This document shows, piece by piece, positions 1 to 7,108 of a stretch of DNA of 64,000 bases. Source of the stretch: JAABQG01 sp963726365. Its GTDB lineage: Bacteria > Pseudomonadota > Gammaproteobacteria > Burkholderiales > Burkholderiaceae_C. Within the stretch, counting starts at the first letter, position 1; each line of letters opens with the position of its first letter. A program made the position numbers and the translations under genes. Below the pieces are notes generated by a model. That model had not been told where the DNA came from. It worked only from the letters and a program-made list of their open reading frames with translations, and made no database searches. The stretch is taken from positions 434,001 to 498,000 of the forward strand of contig CAVSCI010000003.1 of the NCBI GenBank assembly GCA_963726365.1, in the 5' to 3' direction.

Positions 1-1508
1 TAGCTGGCATAGGCCATGGTTCGCGGATCGAGTTGCCAGGTGGCGGCGAGCCAGGGCGTGGTGATGGAACGGTCATAGGCCGTGGGCTGGCTGCCGTCCG
101 TGCGCACGCTCTCGCGATGCAGGATCGAGTGGCGCAGGCCCAGCCAGGTCTGGAAGGCCGATGTCCACTGGATCGCGTCGAAGGCGAAGAACTCCGCGCC
201 GCGTTCCGTGCGGGTCGTGTAGGGGTCCTGGAAGGTCGGGTCCTGGGGCAGCACAGGCAGGGTGAAGATGTTGCCGGTGCCTACAGCCTGGTTGTTGTCG
301 GCCTGGGGTTCACCGGTTTCCTTGTAACGGGTGCCCTGCAGTCCGAACGACAGGTTGTGGCGTACCGACCCGGTGGCGACATCACCGATGACCTTGACCA
401 GCGCGGACTGCGTCTGGCGGCGCTCGTTGTTGCTGCGGTAGTCGTACATGTCGAAGTCGCCGTTAGGGCAGAAGCGGTCGGCATAGTAGGCACCCGACCC
501 GGCGTCATAGCAGCCGAAGGGGTAGGCCAGGCGGTCATCGCTCTTGAGGCGCTGCGTGCCCAGTTGTCCCTGCCAGCGCCACTGGCTGTTGATGGCTTGC
601 TGGATGCCCAGGCTGCCGGTGAAGTTGTCCAGCTGATTGGGCTGCGACCAGGGCTGGCTGTTGATGTTGATGTACGGATCGGCCGGGGGCAGGGCATTGC
701 CCAGCAGGCTCAAGCCCGGCACGCTGGGCTGGCGCAGCCGGGAGTATTCGAACTCGCCTTCAAGCAGGGTGTCACGCGACACGCGCCAGTCCATGGCCAG
801 CGCCAGCAATTGCCGTTTGCCATTGGCGTCAGGCACATAGCTCTGGATGTCAGCGGCCACGGCGTTGAGGCGATAGCCGAAGCGGTTTTCGTCGCCAAAC
901 CGGCCACCCAGGTCAAGGTGCCCGAGCAGGCCGCCGTCATTGGTCGTTTCAAGGCGCAGCATGCGCAATGTGCTGGCCGTCGGGCGCTTGACCACGTAGT
1001 TGACCATGCCGCCAGGCGCGCTGGTCCCGGCCAGGATGCCGCTGGTTCCTTTGAGGAATTCCACGCGTTCCTTGTTTTCCAGCGGAATGGAGGTTTCGGC
1101 GCTGATCGGCAGGCCGTCGCGCCGGTAGTTGTAGGTCTGGTCGATGACAAAGCCGCGGATGGTGACGAAGTCCCAGTAGCCCACCGCGTTGTAGGCGTCG
1201 GACAGCGAGGCGTCCAGCCGGAACAGGTCCGACAGGCGCAATGCGCCGATCTCCTCGATGGTCTGTGAATCCACCACCGTCGCGGCGAACGGACTTCTTG
1301 ACAGCGGAATGTCGGTGATTCCCAGGATGTCCGCCTGCAGCGCGGCGCTGCGCTCGCTGACCGTGACGGGCTTCAGGCTGGGATCAGTGGTGGGGGCAAC
1401 CGCGTTTTGCGCCGAAGTACCGAAAGATGCAAAGAAAATAGCAAACAGTGACCATTCCACGCTGGGGAGGACACCATATTTCTTCAAAAAGGACTCTGGA
1501 GTTGCCAC
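1..1508 (-). CDS. TonB-dependent outer-membrane receptor (FhuA/FpvA-like), 3' part outside window
   Basis: Reading the minus strand gives a continuous open frame with no internal stop down to base 1, so the gene is cut by the window edge. It shows a signal peptide (hydrophobic WSLFAIFFASFG, then an SAQNA-like cleavage site), a TonB-box-like LKPVTVSE, and a plug domain containing FVTIRGF, YRRDGLPI and GTSAPGGMVNYVVKRP, typical of the siderophore-receptor class. The beta-barrel follows. Start choice is uncertain: a GTG at 1508 is the best in-frame candidate, with a TTG further in. By family it imports a large ligand across the outer membrane using TonB energy. The TPP riboswitch just upstream suggests thiamin or a precursor rather than iron. 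The signal peptide region overlaps a dispersed mini-repeat. Confidence 0.85.
   Translation of the reverse strand, partial: MATPESFLKKYGVLPSVEWSLFAIFFASFGTSAQNAVAPTTDPSLKPVTVSERSAALQADILGITDIPLSRSPFAATVVDSQTIEEIGALRLSDLFRLDASLSDAYNAVGYWDFVTIRGFVIDQTYNYRRDGLPISAETSIPLENKERVEFLKGTSGILAGTSAPGGMVNYVVKRPTASTLRMLRLETTNDGGLLGHLDLGGRFGDENRFGYRLNAVAADIQSYVPDANGKRQLLALAMDWRVSRDTLLEGEFEYSRLRQPSVPGLSLLGNALPPADPYININSQPWSQPNQLDNFTGSLGIQQAINSQWRWQGQLGTQRLKSDDRLAYPFGCYDAGSGAYYADRFCPNGDFDMYDYRSNNERRQTQSALVKVIGDVATGSVRHNLSFGLQGTRYKETGEPQADNNQAVGTGNIFTLPVLPQDPTFQDPYTTRTERGAEFFAFDAIQWTSAFQTWLGLRHSILHRESVRTDGSQPTAYDRSITTPWLAATWQLDPRTMAYAS
1438..1467 (+). repeat. Mini-repeat copy 1 (inside TonB receptor signal peptide)
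   Basis: The stretch ATAGCAAACAGTGACC followed by ATTCCACGCTGGGG is nearly identical to the copy at 4743-4772. It lies in reverse orientation relative to the receptor gene and encodes LPSVEWSLFAI, part of the signal peptide. Confidence 0.8.
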
Positions 1509-1590
1509 GACGTTACTTTCAACGCTATGGCAGGTCGGCTTGCTGTGACGTCGGCGCACCCGGAGATGAAAAGGTGCCGTCGGTGAGCTG

Positions 1591-1670
1591 GCTTCCCTGC
1601 GCGAGGATTACCTCAATCAGGTTCAAAGGGACTTTCTCAGTCGCTGCCCTGCGGCAGCAACACCCCTAGC
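1591..1670 (-). promoter_or_regulatory. TPP (THI-box) riboswitch
   Basis: On the minus strand the conserved THI-box blocks appear in order: a GGGGTG 5' stem, CTGAGA, CCCTTTGAACCTGAT, GGTAAT, and the closing GCAGGGAAGC. These are the hallmark TPP-binding pyrimidine-sensor and pyrophosphate-sensor elements. It lies about 80 bases upstream of the TonB receptor start on the same strand, so thiamin pyrophosphate should repress the receptor. No clear U-tract terminator follows; a partial stem (about 1550-1585) could act in expression control. Confidence 0.92.
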
Positions 1671-1712
1671 GAATGCACCCTTGCGGGCGCGGTATGGATT
1701 GTAGGGCCAATG

Positions 1713-1738
1713 AAAAAGCCCGCTGTCTCGCGGGCTTG
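1713..1738 (-). terminator. Rho-independent terminator after fpr
   Basis: On the minus strand an AAGCCCGCGAGA / CAGCGGGCTT hairpin is followed by TTTTT. It lies 23 bases past the fpr stop and before the riboswitch of the next gene, so it separates the two units. Confidence 0.85.
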
Positions 1739-1760
1739 TGGAAGTGGTGAAGGCAGCCGC

Positions 1761-2861
1761 TCAATCAAATACGGGTGATTCGACGCCCAGCACCTTGTGC
1801 AGCTTCGGGCTGGTGGTGGTGTACTGCAGGAACACCTTCTTTTCCGGAAAGATGAAGGGTACGGCGGCAAAGGCGGCCAGGGCGCACTCATGGAAGCCGC
1901 ACAGGATCAGCTTTTTCTTGCCCGGATAGGTGTTGATGTCGCCCACGGCAAAGATGCCGGGGACATTGGTGGAGAACTTCTCGGTGTCCACCACGAGCTG
2001 CTTGCGCTCGATCTGCAGGCTCCATTGCGCGATGGGGCCGAGTTTCGGGCTCAGGCCGAAGAACACCATCAGCACATCGAGTGGCACGACGCGCGTCACG
2101 CCGTCCGCGCCGGTGACCTTGGCGCCCGTGAGCTTGCCGTCCTTTTCGTCGATGCCAGTGACCTGGCCGACGATGAACTGCATCTCGTAGGCGTCGCACA
2201 GCTCCCGCATCTTCGCCACGTTGGCCGGCGCGGCCTTGAAGCCGTCACGGCGGTGAACCAGGATCACGCTCTCCGCCTTGTGCGGGCCCTCGGCAACGAA
2301 GTCCAGCGCCCAGTCCAGCGCCGAATCGCCACCGCCCACAATCACCAGGTTCTTGCCGGCGAAATCGGCCGGGTGACGGACGCGGTAAAACAATTGCGTG
2401 CCTTCGAACTTCTCCAGTCCGTCCACTTTCAGCGTGCGCGGCTGGAAGGCACCGACGCCAGCGGCGATGAAAATGGTCTTGGTCAGGAAAGTCGTGCCCT
2501 TCGAGGTGGCCACAAAGAAGCGGCCATCTTCCTGTGGCTGCACCGTGGTGACTTCCTGGCCGAGGTGAAACGTCGCGCCGAAAGGTTCAATCTGCTTGAG
2601 CAGCGCGTCTGTCAGTTCCTGGCCGGTGCACACCGGCACCGCAGGGATGTCATAGATGGGCTTGTCGGGGTACAGCTCCACCGGCTGGCCGCCGGGGTAG
2701 GCCAGCGAATCGATGACGTGGGCCTTGATTTCCAGCAGACCGAGTTCAAACACCTGAAACAGGCCGACCGGGCCGGCACCGATGATCACGGCATCGGCTT
2801 CGATCGGGCCGTCATGGGCTTTGGCAGTGTCCATCACTTGTTGATTCAGTTGAGGTTCCAT
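1761..2861 (-). CDS. fpr: Ferredoxin--NADP(+) reductase, thioredoxin-reductase-like type
   Basis: This 366-aa flavoprotein should move electrons between NADPH and ferredoxin. It has an N-terminal FAD Rossmann motif (VIIGAGPVGLFQ, about residues 25-36), a second NADPH-binding motif (VIVGGGDSALDWA, about 170), and the C-terminal FAD-contact GIFAVGDINTYPG. The CxxC of thioredoxin reductase is missing (a GGQP context is retained), which fits the TrxR-like FNR class. It lies 6 bases after fdxA on the same strand, so the two encode a matched ferredoxin/reductase pair. The gene symbol is a functional assignment; this is not the E. coli Fpr fold. Confidence 0.9.
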   Translation of the reverse strand: MEPQLNQQVMDTAKAHDGPIEADAVIIGAGPVGLFQVFELGLLEIKAHVIDSLAYPGGQPVELYPDKPIYDIPAVPVCTGQELTDALLKQIEPFGATFHLGQEVTTVQPQEDGRFFVATSKGTTFLTKTIFIAAGVGAFQPRTLKVDGLEKFEGTQLFYRVRHPADFAGKNLVIVGGGDSALDWALDFVAEGPHKAESVILVHRRDGFKAAPANVAKMRELCDAYEMQFIVGQVTGIDEKDGKLTGAKVTGADGVTRVVPLDVLMVFFGLSPKLGPIAQWSLQIERKQLVVDTEKFSTNVPGIFAVGDINTYPGKKKLILCGFHECALAAFAAVPFIFPEKKVFLQYTTTSPKLHKVLGVESPVFD

Positions 2862-2867
2862 AAATTT

Positions 2868-3197
2868 TCAGCGGACCAGCATCGGGAGTTTCCCCGTCAC
2901 GTCCTTCCAGTCATCGGCATCGGGCAGGGGCGCCTTGCGCTTGGTGATGCTTTTCCAGGTCGGCAACTTGGCCAGCTCGGCATTGAGCTTGGTCATGTGC
3001 TGCTGGTCCTTGGGCACGTCTTCCTCGGCGTAGATGGCGTTGACCGGGCACTCGGGGATGCACACCGCGCAATCGATGCATTCATCGGGGTCGATCGTCA
3101 GGAAATTGGGGCCCTCGCGGAAGCAGTCCACGGGGCAGACGTCGACGCAATCGGTGTACTTGCACTTGATGCAGGCTTCGGTGACGGTATGGGTCAT
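2868..3197 (-). CDS. fdxA: 7Fe-8S ferredoxin FdxA
   Basis: A 109-aa ferredoxin beginning MTHTVTEACIKCKYTDC. The first cluster ligands are in CIKCKYTDCVDVCPVD, and the second cluster has CIDCAVCIPECPVNAI. The C-terminal extension (HMTKLNAELA...WKSITKRK) is typical of the FdxA family in beta-proteobacteria. The start at 3197 was preferred over a start 10 codons upstream because the family begins MTHxVTE. It lies directly upstream of its probable reductase and downstream of the sulfate assimilation operon on the same strand, so it may supply low-potential electrons to sulfite reductase (inference). Confidence 0.93.
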   Translation of the reverse strand: MTHTVTEACIKCKYTDCVDVCPVDCFREGPNFLTIDPDECIDCAVCIPECPVNAIYAEEDVPKDQQHMTKLNAELAKLPTWKSITKRKAPLPDADDWKDVTGKLPMLVR

Positions 3198-3227
3198 GTT
3201 GGGTGCGATAGGAGTGGGTGAACGCAA

Positions 3228-3247
3228 AAGCCGCGCAAACGGCTTTC
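3228..3247 (-). terminator. Weak hairpin between cysN and fdxA
   Basis: The inverted repeat AAAGCCG/CGGCTTT with a 6-base loop is followed on the minus strand by TTTTG. It lies about 85 bases past the cysN stop and upstream of fdxA, so it could end the cys transcript or allow partial read-through. Confidence 0.4.
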
Positions 3248-3330
3248 CGTAAAAACCCTTGATTTTATTGGCATTCCGCCGGCAAGCCTCGTAGCGTAGC
3301 CTTGAAGGCCAAAGGGTTGCTTGATTTTCG

Positions 3331-4793
3331 TCAATTCACGAGGGCGGCGCCCGAAGTTTTGTGCGAAGCGGTGTCCACCAGGATCAGGGCACCCAGCACC
3401 CGGGAGCGCGCGTACGAGGTTGCTGGCAGCGGCTCCTGCAGTACCAGCTCCACATGGCCAATGGCATTGGGCTCAAGCTGCGCCGCGTCAGTTTCTTCCA
3501 GCGTGTTGACGTTCAGGCGATGCACGATGCGCCGGACCTTGGCCTTGACCCAGCGGTGGCCATGCAGCGCCCAGTACACGCGCCCGGCCACCAGCGGTTC
3601 GTCGTCCATCCAGGCGATGGTGGTGCGCAGTTCGCGACTCGCGGGCCGAGCGGTGATCGGCGCCGGCGTGTCGAATTCGCTTTCGCCCGGGGCGGTGACT
3701 GTTGCCGACGCAGCCAGCAACCAGTCGCCGCGCGACACGTCGACCTCTCGGTCCAGCACGATGCCGGCGCTGTGGCCGGCGGCGATGTCCTTGGGCCGGC
3801 GGGCGTGGTCCAGCACCTGTGCAACCGTGGCGATCTGGCCGCTGGGGAAAACCTGAACCTGCGCACCTGGCAGTACCGCACCGGTGGCCACCCGGCCCCA
3901 GAACACGCGCCGGCCCATCGATGTGTCGGCCGAGGATGAGCGATGCTCCGCCGGGCCGCCCCAAGGAGCATCAGCCCCCTTGGGGGGCAGCGAACCACGC
4001 GCAGCGGAGAGCGTGGGGGCTCCAGGCTTCTCCACCCATTGCACCGGGAAAGCGAAGGGCAGATCGGTTTCTGCCGGCGTGGCCGGCAGTTTCTCGAGCA
4101 GCGCCAGCAGGGGCGGGCCGCCATAGCCGCACCAGAGGGGCTGGGCGGCGGCATCCACCACGTTCCAGCCTTTGAGCGCAGAGATTGGCACGATGGCGGC
4201 CACGGGGATGGCGGCGGCTCCGGCAAACGCCTGCAGCGCGCGGCTGATGTGGGCAAAGGCCAGGGCCGCGTCGGCCACGGCGTCGAGCTTGTTGACGGCG
4301 AAGACGATGGAGGGCACGCGCAGCAGCTTGCACAGCAGCGAGTGACGGCGGGTCTGCACCAGCAACTCCAGCGCGGGGTTCTGCCAGTCGAGCTTGGTGG
4401 CGTCCACCAGCACCACGGCGGCGTCGGCGCTGGATGGCGGCCGTCACCATGTTGCGGGTGTACTGCTCGTGGCCGGGCGCGTCGCCGATGATGAACTTGC
4501 GGTCTTCGGTGTTGAAGTAGCGGTAGGCCACGTCGATGGTGATGCCCTGCTCGCGCTCGGCGCGACAGGCCGTCGGTCAGCAGGGCCAGGTCGGTCTCGC
4601 CCTGGCGCTGCACGCCGGCGAGGTGGTCCTGCAGCACCGCCTTGCTGTCCACCAGCAGGCGGCCGATCAGCGTGCTCTTGCCGTCGTCCACCGAGCCGCA
4701 GGTGATGAACTTCAGGGCATTTTTGGAATATTTTTGGCCATACCCCAGCGTGGAATGGTCATTGTTTGCTATCAATGTTGAATCTTTGATCAT
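3331..4793 (-). CDS. cysN: Sulfate adenylyltransferase subunit 1 CysN (two frameshifts)
   Basis: GTPase subunit of ATP sulfurylase; with CysD it makes APS from sulfate and ATP. Reading across two breaks gives about 486 aa with GSVDDGKSTLIGRLL (P-loop, about residue 33), GITID, DAPGHEQYTRNMVT, VNKLD and the C-terminal beta-barrel domains. One extra base near 4562 (before EREQGITID) and one near 4435 (after RNMVTAA) break the frame. Both are single-base insertions in otherwise perfect coding sequence. Two repeats lie in the reading frame: the N-terminus IANNDHSTLGYGQKYSK, and an insertion of about 30 residues (about APTLSAARGSL to AEHRS) between VEKPG and SSADTSMGRR. It is the last gene of the cys operon. 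Confidence 0.88.
3940..4023. repeat. GC-rich dispersed repeat inserted in frame in cysN
   Basis: The block contains the palindrome-like CAGCCCCCTTGGGGGGC, flanked by GGGCCGCCCCAAGGAGC and CGCAGCGGAGAGCGTGGGGG. It adds about 28 codons to cysN at a point where family members pass straight from VEK to the SADTSxGRR segment. From general knowledge this sequence type is common between genes of Comamonadaceae; I could not search for other copies and saw none elsewhere in this window. Confidence 0.65.
4743..4772 (-). repeat. Mini-repeat copy 2 (N-terminus of CysN)
   Basis: On the minus strand it reads ATAGCAAACAATGACC then ATTCCACGCTGGGG. In CysN the frame gives IANNDHSTLG. The same block is found in copy 1 with one mismatch. 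Confidence 0.85.
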
Positions 4794-4841
4794 GTCAGAA
4801 CCTTTTTCAGAGTGACCGGCTTTATCTCAGAGGCACCGCAG

Positions 4842-4920
4842 AGCCGGCTTCGCCGGGCTACTCGTGCCGCCCCCTGCAAGGGGGAAGGAGGCCACGCGAA
4901 GTGGGCAAGCCTGGGGGTGT
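4842..4920. repeat. Intergenic GC-rich repeat between cysD and cysN
   Basis: This block fills most of the 129-base gap between cysD and cysN. It contains GCCGGCTTCGCCGG, a GCCCCCTGCAAGGGGG inverted repeat and CCACGCGAAGTGGGC. It resembles another repeat type often seen between Comamonadaceae genes (from memory). It could form strong RNA stems in the operon transcript. Confidence 0.5.
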
Positions 4921-4922
4921 GC

Positions 4923-5894
4923 CTAGAAGTAGCCGTCTTTTTTGCGCTTTTCCATTGAGGCGTCAGAGGTCTTGTCGTCCATGCGGGTGGCGCCACGCTC
5001 GCTGACGTCGGCGGCCAGGGTTTCGATCACGATGTCGCCGGCGGTGGCGGCCAGGCTTTCGACCGGGCAGGTGCAGGTGATGTCGCCCACGGTGCGAAAG
5101 CGCACGTCACGCACCACGACCTGCTCGCCGTCCTTCGGCGGCGTGAGTTCGGTCACCGGCACCAGCAGGCCCTTGCGGTCGACCACTTCGCGTTGGTGGG
5201 TGTAGTAGATCGAGGGCAGGGCGATCTGCTCGCGCTCGATGTACTGCCAGACGTCCAGCTCGGTCCAGTTGCTGATCGGGAACACGCGGAAGTGCTCGCC
5301 GGGTGCCAGCCGGGTGTTGAACAGGGTCCACAGCTCGGGGCGCTGGGCCTTGGGCTGCCACTGGCCGAAGCTGTCGCGGTGGGAAAAGATGCGCTCCTTG
5401 GCGCGGGCCTTTTCCTCGTCGCGGCGGGCGCCGCCGATCAGCGCATCAAAGCGGAATTCCTCGATGGCTTCCAGCAGCGTCACCGACTGGTGCACGTTGC
5501 GGCTCTCGCCCGGGTGGGCCAGGCGCACGGTGCCGCGCGCCATGGAGTCCTCGACGCTGCGCACGATCAATTCGGCGCTGCAGTTCCTTCGCGCGCGAGT
5601 CGCGGAAATCGGTGACCTCGACGAAGTTGTGGCCGGTGTCGATCATCAGCAGCGGGTAGGGCAGGCGGCCGGCGCCGAAAGCCTTCTCGGCGCACTTGAG
5701 CATCACCAGCGAGTCCTTGCCGCCGGAGAACAGCAGCGCAGGGCGCTCGAAGCGGCGGCCACCTCGCGCAGGATGAAGATGGTTTCCTCTTCGAGCGCGT
5801 CCAGGTGGGCGTTGCTCAGGTGATGGGGGTGCATCGGGTGCGGCGCAAGGGCCGCGGCAGCTTCGAGCAGTTCGGTTTCGGTACGGGCGTTCAT
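4923..5894 (-). CDS. cysD: Sulfate adenylyltransferase subunit 2 CysD (two compensating frameshifts)
   Basis: Catalytic ATP pyrophosphatase subunit of ATP sulfurylase, about 323 aa when read through. It starts MNARTETELLEA, has LSNAHLDALEEETIFILREV, the PP-loop FSGGKDSLVML (about residue 55), DTGHNFVEVTDFRD, and ends RKKDGYF, as the family does. A base is missing near 5753 (VAA / FERPALL junction) and one is added at 5580 (KEL / AELIVRS junction). The net length is therefore normal. The start overlaps the cysH stop (ATGA, 5891-5894), showing translational coupling. Confidence 0.88.
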
Positions 5895-6706
5895 GCGGGG
5901 GCTCTCTCTTGTTGTTTGACGTGCAGTTCGCCCTGCGCGACATGCAGGCCGCACTCCTTGGCGGCTTCGTCTTCCCACCACCAGCGGCCGGCGCGGAAGT
6001 CTTCGCCCACGGCGATGGCGCGGGTGCAGGGCGCGCAGCCGATGCTGGGATAGAACTGGTCGTGCAGCGGGTTGCAGGCGACCTGGTTCAGCGCGATGTA
6101 GTGCCAGACGTCGCCCCAGGTCCAGTTGGCCAGCGGGTTGAACTTGAGCAGACCCTTGGTCGTTTGTTCGGCGGTGTCGATCAAAGGCACCTCGGCGCGC
6201 GCGCCCGATTGCTCGCGGCGCAGGCCGGTGATCCAGGCGCTTTTGCCGGCCAGCGCGCGGCCCAGCGGCTCCATCTTGCGGATGCCGCAGCAGGCCTTGC
6301 GCAGCTCGATGCTCTTGTACATCGCCTCCTTGCCTTCCCGGTCGACAAACTGCAACACGGCGTCGGCCGCCGGGCGGTAGACAGTGAGCGGGGCTTGCGG
6401 ATGCGCGGCCTGCTGCACCCGGAGACGATCGAGCAGCGCCAGCGTCTCGGCATGCAACGCGCCGGTTTCCAGCACGAAGATGCCGGAATGGGCAGCGCGT
6501 GGCGTGTTGATCAGGTGGGTGATCACCATGTCCTCGGCGCCCAGGCTGCTGGCCTGGGTCGCCGCGCCGGTGTCGGCGGCCTGGCGCAGCAGGGCCACGG
6601 TTTCGGCCACGCGCCCATCGAAGCCGGCTGTGGCGCGTGCGTACAAGGCGATCGCCGACGCCTGTGCGGGTGTGCCGGGCAGGGCGCTGAGGGTGCTTGC
6701 GCTCAT
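5891..6706 (-). CDS. cysH: Adenylyl-sulfate (APS/PAPS) reductase CysH
   Basis: A 271-aa reductase turning activated sulfate into sulfite with thioredoxin. It has SSLGAEDMVITHL and VYRP near the nucleotide-binding loop, and TGLRREQSGAR. The cysteine pairs RKACCGIRK and GCAPCTRA are the [4Fe-4S] ligands that mark assimilatory APS reductases rather than the cluster-free PAPS enzymes. Consistent with this, no APS kinase (cysC) is present in the window. Overlaps DUF934 upstream and cysD downstream by ATGA. Confidence 0.93.
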   Translation of the reverse strand: MSASTLSALPGTPAQASAIALYARATAGFDGRVAETVALLRQAADTGAATQASSLGAEDMVITHLINTPRAAHSGIFVLETGALHAETLALLDRLRVQQAAHPQAPLTVYRPAADAVLQFVDREGKEAMYKSIELRKACCGIRKMEPLGRALAGKSAWITGLRREQSGARAEVPLIDTAEQTTKGLLKFNPLANWTWGDVWHYIALNQVACNPLHDQFYPSIGCAPCTRAIAVGEDFRAGRWWWEDEAAKECGLHVAQGELHVKQQERAPA

Positions 6707-7086
6707 GCCGGCCCCCGGGCGAACAGGGGCGCGGGCGTGACCGCATCGCCCTGGTAGAAGGCGTTGAAGCGCTCGAACTGGCGTTGCGCGGCGCTGGCGT
6801 CCACGCCTTCGCGCAGCACGGCGGCGTCGAAGCCCGAGCGCTGCATCTGCACCAGCTGGTCGATCAGCACGTCACCGGTGGCACGAATCTCGCCCTGGAA
6901 GCCCAGGCGCCGGCGCAGCAGGAAGGCCTGGCTGTAGGCGCGCCCGTCGGTGAACTTGGGGAAATGCAGGTCGATGCGCTGCACGCCGGCGAGATCGAAG
7001 GCCCGTGGATCGGCGTCGTTGGGGATTTCAATGCTTTTCCGGGCTTCCCCCAGCTTCGAATGGTCGTAGTTAGCTATGATTTTCAT
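6703..7086 (-). CDS. DUF934 protein of sulfate assimilation operon
   Basis: A 127-aa protein containing PRAFDLAGVQRIDLHFPKFTDGRAYSQAFLLRRRLGFQGEIRATGDV in spread-out form, the core of the DUF934 family. It occurs almost always next to cysI/cysH in proteobacteria that lack CysJ. Its biochemical role is not established; a part in sulfite reduction is inferred from context. Its N-terminus (MKIIANYDHSKLGEA) comes from the same mini-repeat that forms the CysN N-terminus. The start at 7086 is preferred because upstream in-frame codons are low-complexity shadow of cysI. Confidence 0.85.
   Translation of the reverse strand: MKIIANYDHSKLGEARKSIEIPNDADPRAFDLAGVQRIDLHFPKFTDGRAYSQAFLLRRRLGFQGEIRATGDVLIDQLVQMQRSGFDAAVLREGVDASAAQRQFERFNAFYQGDAVTPAPLFARGPA
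7047..7080 (-). repeat. Mini-repeat copy 3 (N-terminus of DUF934 protein)
   Basis: Minus strand: ATAGCTAACTACGACC then ATTCGAAGCTGGGGG. Read in the same frame as in cysN, giving IANYDHSKLG. Confidence 0.8.
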
Positions 7087-7108
7087 ACTGTTTTCGTTCC
7101 TGGGTGGC

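Noticed and set aside
33..1268. Plus-strand open frame of about 410 codons at the window start
   Set aside because: Antisense to the TonB receptor, whose plug motifs are clear on the minus strand.
1797..3221. Plus-strand open frame of about 470 codons
   Set aside because: Antisense to fpr and fdxA, both with exact cofactor motifs.
4790..4996. Short minus-strand frame between cysD and cysN
   Set aside because: It reads through the GC-rich intergenic repeat in a frame different from cysD and has no ribosome site.
5703..6746. Minus-strand frame overlapping cysH in another frame
   Set aside because: It is Arg/Gly/Pro-rich shadow except for its last part, which is the true N-terminus of cysD and has been included there.
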